The position numbers and the translations under genes are program-made. This document shows, piece by piece, positions 18,085 to 32,248 of a stretch of DNA of 64,000 nt (positions within the stretch are counted from its first letter, which is position 1; each line of letters opens with the position of its first letter). Origin of the DNA: Methylosinus sp. Sm6. Lineage in GTDB: Bacteria; Pseudomonadota; Alphaproteobacteria; Rhizobiales; Beijerinckiaceae. Below the pieces are notes generated by a model. The model was not told the origin of the DNA. It worked only from the letters and a program-made list of their open reading frames with translations, and did no database searches. Location of the stretch: positions 59,705-123,704 of the forward strand of contig NZ_JAINDZ010000013.1 of assembly GCF_019802345.1 (NCBI RefSeq), written 5' to 3'.

Positions 18085-18316
18085 GGCATTTGCTCCTGAC
18101 ACCACAATACGTGATCCGCTTGTCGAGCCCCGCTCGCCGGATCGGAGAAGACACTAGGTAGAACTCCTTGCAATCGCGTTAATCGGGTTGTGCAGCGAAT
18201 CATTGTCCGAACGGCGTCGGTCTTCAGCAAGAATTCACGATTGCATGTTGCGATGGATCGCGCGCATCGGCTCCGATTCGCGCCCATGTAAATCCCGCGT
18301 CATGACGAGGTGCGTA
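18085..18316. promoter_or_regulatory. Divergent intergenic region, flp pilins / pilus N-domain gene
   Basis: These 232 bases separate the flp pilin (minus) from the small pilus-domain gene (plus), so they must hold the start signals of both or at least of the pilin operon. I could not fix a convincing -35/-10 pair or a sigma-54 -24/-12 element by eye. There is no open frame with coding character. Confidence 0.4.
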
Positions 18317-18787
18317 ATGAACTGGCGGCGAGTCTCTCGGCTCATGTTTCCTTTCGCCGTCGTCGCCGCCGCCACGGGCGCAGCGTCGCGGAGCTTCGCG
18401 GATTCGCGCACGCTCTATGTCGATGTGGACCGCGCCCGCGTCGTGCGCATGCCGGACGGAGCGCATACGATCATCATCGGCAATCCGCTCGTCGCCGACG
18501 TGACCATGCTCAAGGCCAATCGGCTGCTGGTCGTGACGGGAAAGAGCTTCGGAACCACCAATCTCATTCTGCTCGACCAGACCGGCGCGGAAGTGGTCGA
18601 GCAGACGATCACCGTCACGTCGCCGGCCGACAAGCTGGTGGTCCTGCGCGGAACGCGGCGCGAGTCCTACGCCTGCTCGCCCGATTGCGCTCCGGCGGTC
18701 GATCTCGCCGACGACAGAGAGTATACGTCGCAGGTCGTCGACGCGATGAAGCTGCACGAGAGCGCCGCGGCGCCCGGCAAGCGCTGA
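18317..18787 (+). CDS. Stand-alone pilus assembly N-terminal domain protein (CpaC-like)
   Basis: A 156-residue exported protein. A signal peptide (LMFPFAVVAAATGAASRSFA) precedes one domain like the first periplasmic domain of CpaC: VDVDRARVVRMPDGAHTIII, GNPLVADVTMLKANRLLVV and GKSFGTTNLILLDQTG. No secretin core follows. The start at 18317 has GAGG seven bases upstream; an ATG at 18302 is an alternative. It is divergent from the flp genes. A free copy of the secretin's N-domain could bind CpaC or CpaB, but that is inference. Two Cys in YACSPDCAPAVD near the C-terminus may form a disulfide. Confidence 0.85.
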   Translation: MNWRRVSRLMFPFAVVAAATGAASRSFADSRTLYVDVDRARVVRMPDGAHTIIIGNPLVADVTMLKANRLLVVTGKSFGTTNLILLDQTGAEVVEQTITVTSPADKLVVLRGTRRESYACSPDCAPAVDLADDREYTSQVVDAMKLHESAAAPGKR

Positions 18788-18839
18788 GCGCGCAAAGACG
18801 CTGTAGCGCTTGCGTCAGTCGATTGCGATCTCTCGAGTA

Positions 18840-18897
18840 CGAGCCTCTAAGGCTCGCGGTCCGAGAGCGCGTCTGGACCGCGAGCCTTAGAGGCTCG
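18840..18897. repeat. Perfect 23-base inverted repeat between convergent genes
   Basis: Arms 18840-18862 and 18875-18897 are perfect reverse complements with a 12-base loop. Each arm is itself nearly palindromic (CGAGCC/GGCTCG around a five-base centre). It lies between convergent genes, so it could be a bidirectional terminator, though it lacks T tracts, or a REP-type element. Confidence 0.9.
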
Positions 18898-18957
18898 CTC
18901 TTCGAAACCCCTCGGCTCGACCGACGCAAAGCCGCGGCCGGCGTCGCCGTGCTGCGA

Positions 18958-19803
18958 TCAGATCTGCGGACGAAAATCCTCCGCGCCCCAATGCAGCAGG
19001 CGCCGCGCCTGCTCGGGGCCGCGCGCCTCGCCGCAGAGGCCATAATGCAGCGCCAGCCGTTCGAGCGCGATTTTGAGAACGACCTTTGCCGAGCGATGCG
19101 GCCAGCCCCGCTCGCTCTCGACGAGCTCGAGCCCCTTCAGATAGCCGCAGACATCGAGGAGCAGGCCGGCGAGATCGGGACCGACCGCGTCGAAAGCGCG
19201 CGCGAGGCGGCGACGCGCGTCCAACGCCACGTCCGCCACGGGCGCGCCGCCGCCGCCACGGCCGCGGGCGGCGGGCGCCTCCCAATTGGCGGTCACCCGC
19301 TGCAGGAGCTGCGCCTGCGTCACATCGCGGCGAAAGCGCTCGCCCGCCTCCACCTGCTCCGGCGCGACAAACGGCCGGCCGTCGCGACCCTTGCGCCGAG
19401 CGAGCCAGGCGAGCGGGCTCTCGCCCTCATTGACCAGCGCCAGCGCCGCGCCCTGCTCGATGCGCTGCCGCGCCAGCGGCGAGTGCTGGGCGCGCAACGG
19501 ATCGACCTCCGCCGGCGCGGCGTCGCGGCGAAGAGCGGCGCGCCCTTCCGGGGCGATCGCGAGACGGCGCGCCTCGCCCTCCCCTTCCCACCGCGCGAGA
19601 CCCTGCGCCACGGCGGAATCGGCCGCGCCCAAGGGCAGGCTGGCGCGCACGACCGTGACGCCCTTGCGCGGCGCCACGACGACGATGGCGCTCTCGTCGA
19701 TCTGGCCGCGCAGCGCGCGCGCGCCGGGCTCGTCGAGCGCTTCGAGCAGGCGTCGAGTGACACGGTCGAGAGTGTTCGAAGCAAATCGCTGTCGCTGGGT
19801 CAT
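18958..19803 (-). CDS. DUF6456 domain protein
   Basis: A 281-residue protein whose C-terminal 150 residues match my memory of DUF6456: LAWLARRKGRDGRPFVAPEQ, then VEAGERFRRDVTQAQLLQRV and the end LVESERGWPHRSAKVVLKIA. The pattern 'Pla.L..rkd..G.p.i...q..AGerlr.Df..a' is typical. The family is found in alphaproteobacteria and is probably DNA-related, because it is generally paired with a small HTH gene, as here; its biochemical role is not known to me. The start overlaps the upstream HTH gene stop in ATGA, so the two are translationally coupled. Confidence 0.8.
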   Translation of the reverse strand: MTQRQRFASNTLDRVTRRLLEALDEPGARALRGQIDESAIVVVAPRKGVTVVRASLPLGAADSAVAQGLARWEGEGEARRLAIAPEGRAALRRDAAPAEVDPLRAQHSPLARQRIEQGAALALVNEGESPLAWLARRKGRDGRPFVAPEQVEAGERFRRDVTQAQLLQRVTANWEAPAARGRGGGGAPVADVALDARRRLARAFDAVGPDLAGLLLDVCGYLKGLELVESERGWPHRSAKVVLKIALERLALHYGLCGEARGPEQARRLLHWGAEDFRPQI

Positions 19804-20180
19804 GAATCGTCTCCGATCGCTGGAGTGGCCGAAAAAGATTGGAATAGCGCGACAAGCTCGCGCTGCGCGGCGAGGCCCGCCTCGAGGGCGGCGACGGCCC
19901 GGTCGAAGCGCGGATCGTCGCGACGGTCCTCGATCGTGGCGCAGGCATGGCGCACGCTGGCGCGATCGCGGTGAAACGCGCGTGCGCAAGCCGAGAGGCT
20001 CGCGCCGAAGACGACATGATGAAGATAGACGGCGAGCTGCCGCGTCGCGGAGACGGGCGCCCGGCCGCGGCGCGCGGACGCCACCGCACCCGGATCGACG
20101 CCGCGCGCGGAGGCCGAGGCGGCGACGCAAAGGGCTGAAACAGCGCTACAAAATCTAGAATCGTCACACATGAGGGTCAT
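19800..20180 (-). CDS. DnaA C-terminal-domain-like HTH protein
   Basis: A 126-residue protein with the helix-turn-helix fold of the DnaA DNA-binding domain (Bac_DnaA_C): RQLAVYLHHVVFGASLSACA then RAFHRDRASVRHACATIEDR. That resembles the DnaA box-binding region (R..amYL.r......l..iG..fg.RdhsTV.hA). No AAA+ domain is present, so it may be a free-standing DnaA-box binder or a transcription regulator. It begins a two-gene operon with the DUF6456 gene. The start is uncertain: ATG at 20180 or at 20171; neither has a strong ribosome site. Confidence 0.8.
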   Translation of the reverse strand: MTLMCDDSRFCSAVSALCVAASASARGVDPGAVASARRGRAPVSATRQLAVYLHHVVFGASLSACARAFHRDRASVRHACATIEDRRDDPRFDRAVAALEAGLAAQRELVALFQSFSATPAIGDDS

Positions 20181-20305
20181 CGACGAAAGCGGCGCTCGGC
20201 CGAGGAGCGCCGACGATATGTCAGACTAAAATCCTATTCAAGAGACAAAATACTTATCCCCAGAGCGCCGCGCCGCGGCGATGCTGCGGCGTCTGGAGGC
20301 CGCTC

Positions 20306-20656
20306 ATGCCGCATTCGCCCAATTCGTCGTCATCCCCTTCGCGCCGCAGCGATCGCCTGCTGCAGGGCGCGCGCGCCGCGCTGAGCTCCACGCTCAACTC
20401 TGCGCTCGCCGCCTATGACCGCCGCAATTTTCTTCGTTGCTTCCATCGCTTGTCCGGCGAGACGATCGCCGCCGAAACACCCGAGGCGTGCCGCCTCGTG
20501 CTGCACGAGATCGAGCGCGCGCTGCGCGGCGAACGCGCCCGCGCCGGCCATTGGACGTATGATCTCGACCGCCACATCGGGCTCGTCGTCGCCTATCGCG
20601 CCGAGCAGGCGCGCGCCGAGCGCATCGCGAGACATGCGCGCCGGCGAAGACCGTAG
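20306..20656 (+). CDS. Small conserved-looking protein of unknown function
   Basis: A 116-residue, Arg-rich protein with a good ribosome-binding site (GGAGG, six bases before the ATG). The N-terminus is Ser/Pro-rich. Then come three probable helices, including LNSALAAYDRRNFLRCFHRL and PEACRLVLHEIERALRGERA, and an Arg-rich end. No signal peptide or membrane segment is seen. I do not recognise the family. It is divergent from the HTH/DUF6456 pair, with 125 bases between, and could share a regulatory region with it. Confidence 0.65.
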   Translation: MPHSPNSSSSPSRRSDRLLQGARAALSSTLNSALAAYDRRNFLRCFHRLSGETIAAETPEACRLVLHEIERALRGERARAGHWTYDLDRHIGLVVAYRAEQARAERIARHARRRRP

Positions 20657-20760
20657 CGCGCCGCTCTTTGTGACGCCGCGCGAATGGTCTACATAGGACG
20701 AGCGGTAAAGACGCGCCGTCCGATCCTCGTCATTTGTCGTAAAGGGCGTATCGAAGACCG

Positions 20761-21576
20761 ATGATGCTGATCGAACGATTGCTCGCTCTGGCGACCGGCG
20801 CGATCGTCGCGATTTGTCTCGGCGTTGGACTGGTGATGATGGCGTTCGGCCCCGGCCGGAAGGACTCGGCCGATCCGCCGCATGCGCGCTTCCTGGAGGC
20901 GTCGCCGACCATCGATCGCGCGGCCGCGCGGTCGCAGATCGAGAAAGTGATCGCCGGCGCGCCGGAATACCGGCCGTTCTTCGATCGGCTCCGCTCGGCT
21001 TTCCCAGGCGATTACGATTCGACGCTCGACGCCTTCGCGACCGGCGGCGCCGGCGCCGACAGCGTCGACTTCTATCTCGCCGAGGCGGTTCGCCGGCTGC
21101 GGCAGGCGCGCGGCATCCTCGCGGCGCGGGCCGAGCCCGCCGCGCTCGCGCGCGTGTTCGACCTCAATCTCGCCGTGCTGCGCGCCCTCGCCGGCGAGGA
21201 CAAGCGTCTGTGCGCCGCTTTCCTCTATGGCGGAGTCGATCACGATTTTCACAATTTTGCCGCGCGTCGACGCGCCTTGGTGGGCGAGATGGCGACGGTC
21301 GGCCTCGAGGCGATCGCGAGCGGCCGCACGCGCAATGAGGAGCGCGCCGCGCCGAGCGACGAGGATTTTCACGCGCTGGAGACGGCGCTGATCGCGCGCG
21401 GGCTCGGCAAGGCGGAGATCGGCTCGCTGCTCGACGGCAAGACGCCCGACCCGCCTTTCGACGACGAGAAGACCTGCGCGATGGGCCAGACCTATCTCGA
21501 AGCGCTGCGCGGCCTGGAGGAGCCGGTGCGGCTGCGCATTTGGGGGCTCGCCGTGGAGCTGATGGCGCGCTCCTGA
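20761..21576 (+). CDS. Membrane-anchored protein of unknown function
   Basis: A 271-residue protein with one N-terminal helix (LLALATGAIVAICLGVGLVM) and a predicted periplasmic or cytoplasmic helical domain. Recognisable stretches are EKVIAGAPEYRPFFDRLRSA and CAAFLYGGVDHDFHNFAARR, but I know no family with them. Codon use and third-position GC are coding-like throughout. The last 85 bases overlap, antisense, the 3' end of yidD. No operon partner is obvious. Confidence 0.7.
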   Translation: MMLIERLLALATGAIVAICLGVGLVMMAFGPGRKDSADPPHARFLEASPTIDRAAARSQIEKVIAGAPEYRPFFDRLRSAFPGDYDSTLDAFATGGAGADSVDFYLAEAVRRLRQARGILAARAEPAALARVFDLNLAVLRALAGEDKRLCAAFLYGGVDHDFHNFAARRRALVGEMATVGLEAIASGRTRNEERAAPSDEDFHALETALIARGLGKAEIGSLLDGKTPDPPFDDEKTCAMGQTYLEALRGLEEPVRLRIWGLAVELMARS

Positions 21577-21887
21577 TCCTCGACCGCGTCGCACAGGGAC
21601 GGACGGCGCCACAGGCCGTAGCGCCAGGGGGCAAATGCGCGCGCGTCCTCGGCCAGACGCTCGGGGACCGGATCATACCCATCGCCGCCGCCCGGCCGGC
21701 ACCGGCAGACGCGCGCGAGCCCCATCCAGCCGCCCGCCCAGAGGCCGTGCCGACGGATCGCCTCGTCGGCATATTCGGAGCACGTCGGCAGATAGCGGCA
21801 GTCTCGCCCGACGAAGGCGGAGAGAGTCAGCCGATAGAGGAGAATCAGCGCGCGTGCCAACGTGGCGAGTGGCGGTCGGAACATCAC
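21492..21887 (-). CDS. yidD: YidD, membrane protein insertion efficiency factor
   Basis: A 131-residue YidD homologue. The whole family core is present: LYRLTLSAFVGRDCRYLPTC, SEYADEAIRRHGLWAGGWMG and LARVCRCRPGGGDGYDPVP, with the characteristic Cys residues and a preceding amphipathic/hydrophobic segment. The C-terminal tail of about 50 residues is longer than in E. coli YidD (85 aa) and is poorly conserved. YidD normally lies in the rpmH-rnpA-yidD-yidC cluster; here it stands alone after the rpoC terminator. Its 3' end overlaps the convergent gene. Confidence 0.9.
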   Translation of the reverse strand: MMFRPPLATLARALILLYRLTLSAFVGRDCRYLPTCSEYADEAIRRHGLWAGGWMGLARVCRCRPGGGDGYDPVPERLAEDARAFAPWRYGLWRRPSLCDAVEDQERAISSTASPQMRSRTGSSRPRSASR

Positions 21888-21916
21888 ATCGAGCTCCCGG
21901 TGTGGTCGACGACGAC

Positions 21917-21953
21917 AAAAAAGCCGCCCATCGCTGGGCGGCTTCGTTTTTTT
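21917..21953 (-). terminator. Rho-independent terminator after rpoC
   Basis: An eight-base GC stem (21923-21930 with 21935-21942, four-base loop) is flanked by A6 at 21917-21922 and T7 at 21947-21953. Read on the minus strand it ends the rplJL-rpoBC transcript 13-50 bases after the rpoC stop; the flanks would let it act on both strands. Confidence 0.9.
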
Positions 21954-21965
21954 GGTCCCCGTCCC

Positions 21966-26156
<4,191 letters not shown>

Positions 26157-26237
26157 GGTCTTCTCCTAGAGACGTAGGACGGAAAGCGCGGTCGGCTCCC
26201 GATATCTGTCCGTCACGTCTGTCATCTTGGTGCGCAT

Positions 26238-26375
26238 CCCCTCTCCCGCTTGCGGGAGAGGGTGGCCCGGCGACAGCCGGGTCGGGTGAGGGCTCTCGGG
26301 CGTCTCGCGCTGCGCCGGCCCCTCATCCGACCCTCGCTTCGCGAGGGCCACCTTCTCCCGCGAGCGGGAGAAGGG
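26238..26375. repeat. Inverted pair of palindromic repeats in the rpoB-rpoC spacer
   Basis: The spacer between rpoB and rpoC (26157-26406) holds a stem at 26239-26262 (11-base arms, two-base loop) and a related stem at 26351-26374. The sequence between them is also self-complementary, so left and right halves are diverged inverted copies of about 55 bases. This looks like the intergenic REP/BIME-type repeats common in rhizobial relatives. The rest of the 250-base spacer shows nothing coding. Confidence 0.85.
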
Positions 26376-26406
26376 AGCGAGCCGATCGATTCCGCTCACA
26401 GTTCGG

Positions 26407-30555
<4,149 letters not shown>

Positions 30556-30596
30556 GTCGCCTCTCGATTCCTCTTAGGTAAGCGAATAGCGAGTTG

Positions 30597-30634
30597 CGAA
30601 TAGCGAATAGAAGAGCCCCTCTATTCGCTATTCG
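30597..30634. repeat. Perfect 15-base hairpin in the rplL-rpoB spacer
   Basis: Arms 30597-30611 and 30620-30634 are exact reverse complements with an eight-base loop. Unusually for this genome the stem is AT-rich (CGAATAGCGAATAGA). Further partial copies of GCGAATAG and CATTCGC flank it. Confidence 0.9.
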
Positions 30635-30671
30635 CCATTCGCCATTCGCTCCTGATCGTTCACGTCGAAAA

Positions 30672-30698
30672 CCCTCTCCCGCGGCAGGCGGGAGAGGG
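30672..30698. repeat. GC-rich hairpin after rplL
   Basis: Arms 30672-30682 and 30688-30698 (11 bases, five-base loop) are the same sequence as the left stem of the repeat in the rpoB-rpoC spacer. It lies 11 bases after the rplL stop and could attenuate transcription into rpoB or protect the abundant L7/L12 mRNA. Confidence 0.85.
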
Positions 30699-30709
30699 AC
30701 ATCTCGTTC

Positions 30710-31090
30710 TTACTTGAGCTCGACCTTGGCGCCGACCTTCTCGAGAGTGGCCTTGATCTTCTCGGCCTCCTCCTTGGCGACGCCTTCCTTGACCGGCTTG
30801 GGCGCGCCCTCGACGAGGTCCTTGGCCTCCTTGAGGCCGAGGCCGGTGATCGCGCGGACCTCCTTGATGACCTCGATCTTCTTGTCGCCGGCGGCGGCCA
30901 GGATGACGTTGAACTCGGTCTTCTCCTCGACCGGCGCAGCGGCGGCGGCGCCGGCGCCCGGAGCCGCGGCGACCGCGACCGCCGCAGCGGCCGACACGCC
31001 CCACTTCTCCTCGAGCATCTTCGCCAGCTCGGCGGCCTCGAGCACGGTCAGAGCCGACAGGTCCTCGACGATCTTTTCCAGATTGGCCAT
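30710..31090 (-). CDS. rplL: 50S ribosomal protein L7/L12
   Basis: A 126-residue L7/L12. The N-terminal dimerisation domain ([20 protein letters not shown]), the Ala-rich hinge at about residues 34-55 and the C-terminal factor-binding domain ([20 protein letters not shown]) are all present. Forms the ribosomal stalk with L10. It follows rplJ after 48 bases, with AAGGA before the ATG. Confidence 0.99.
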   Translation of the reverse strand: MANLEKIVEDLSALTVLEAAELAKMLEEKWGVSAAAAVAVAAAPGAGAAAAAPVEEKTEFNVILAAAGDKKIEVIKEVRAITGLGLKEAKDLVEGAPKPVKEGVAKEEAEKIKATLEKVGAKVELK

Positions 31091-31138
31091 GGTGTTCAGT
31101 CCTTCGAATTTGGTTGGATGGTTGGTGCGAGCCGCCTA

Positions 31139-31660
31139 TCAGGCCGCATTCGCGTCTCTGTCGGCATAGGCCTTGACCACGCGCGCCAGCTTGCCGGCCG
31201 GAGCCGTCGTGAGCTGGGCCAGCTTCGTCGCGGGCGCCTGGATGAGGCCCACGAGCTTGCCGCGCAGCTCGTCGAGCGACGGCAGAGTCGCGAGCGACTT
31301 CACACCGTCCACGTCGAGCGCGGTGGCGCCGAGCGCGCCGCCGAGGATGACGAATTTGTCGTGATCCTTGGCGAAGGCCGCGGCGACCTTGGGCGCAGCC
31401 ACCGGATCGTCCGAATAGGCGATCAGGGTCGGTCCCTTCAGAAGGGAGCCGATGGAGGCGACGCTCGTGCCGTCGAGAGCGATTTTGGCGAGGCGGTTCT
31501 TGGCGACCTGAACGGAAGCGCCAGATTCACGAGCCTGCTTGCGCAGCTTCTGCATCTGGGCGACGGTCAGGCCGGAGTAATGAGCCACGACGACGATCGG
31601 GGTCTTGGAGAAGACCTCGTTCAGCGCCGCCACGGCTTGCTTTTTCTCCGCTCTGTCCAC
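31139..31660 (-). CDS. rplJ: 50S ribosomal protein L10
   Basis: A 173-residue L10 starting with a GTG ([20 protein letters not shown]) after GAGGAGA. The core [20 protein letters not shown] and the following basic KNRLAKIAL are family-typical, and the C-terminal helix that binds L7/L12 is present. It is the first gene of the rplJL-rpoBC unit. In many bacteria rplKA precede it; here the upstream neighbour is a DUF2235 gene. Confidence 0.99.
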   Translation of the reverse strand: MDRAEKKQAVAALNEVFSKTPIVVVAHYSGLTVAQMQKLRKQARESGASVQVAKNRLAKIALDGTSVASIGSLLKGPTLIAYSDDPVAAPKVAAAFAKDHDKFVILGGALGATALDVDGVKSLATLPSLDELRGKLVGLIQAPATKLAQLTTAPAGKLARVVKAYADRDANAA

Positions 31661-32248
31661 GGTTGCTCTCTCCTCGAGCGGGACCGCAGGGCCCCGCCGG
31701 TTGCGAAAAGCCGCCCTCCCCGCGAGCGCTGAGAGAAACGGCCCCGTAGATCCTGTCCCCTCAGCGACGGCCGGGACGGGCCGCGCTTCGGATCAGAGGG
31801 GCGCCAACCAAATTCGAAAGACCGCGCGAAGGCCGCTTTGCAAAGCGGCTCGCCGGCCCTACAATTCCGGTCTTCCCCGTCTATGCAGGCCGCTCGCGCG
31901 TCGGACGGATCGCTCCGCCACGCCCGAGCCGATTGAGCTCTCCCCGGGGCGAAGCCCGAAGAGGAGCGCCGGCAGTCTCGGACAGGACATGGCCGGACGG
32001 GACGCGAGGAAATTTCCCCGGGTCCGCCGGCCTATCCACCGCCTCGCCTCCTCCCTGGACGGGAGATCGGTCCGGCGGAAGCTCTGTTTGAAAGCGGGGT
32101 CGCGAACGCTGGCCGACCCCGGAATGGCCTATTTAACGATCCCGGCGACCTTTGCCAAGGTGTTTTTCGCGAGATTGTTTTTCGCGAGATTTTCTCGCCC
32201 ACGCAAGGCGAAGCGAAATCGTCCACGCCGCGCTCGCGCCTGTTCGCC
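31661..32248 (-). promoter_or_regulatory. Long leader/promoter region upstream of rplJ
   Basis: This 588-base gap has no coding frame I believe. On the minus strand it must contain the promoter of rplJL-rpoBC and probably an L10-binding leader, the usual autoregulatory site. A perfect 18-base palindrome at 31832-31849 (GCCGCTTTGCAAAGCGGC), 172 bases before the rplJ start, is the best structural candidate. A tandem 15-base repeat lies at 32161-32190. I could not assign a -35/-10 pair. Confidence 0.5.
32161..32190. repeat. Tandem 15-base direct repeat
   Basis: TGTTTTTCGCGAGAT occurs twice head to tail (32161-32175, 32176-32190), followed by a partial third unit (TTTCTCG). It lies 60-90 bases beyond the stop of the DUF2235 gene, in the rplJ upstream region. 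Confidence 0.9.

Noticed and set aside
32161..32190. CRISPR-like repeat
   Set aside because: Only two head-to-tail units without spacers and no cas gene; a simple tandem duplication.
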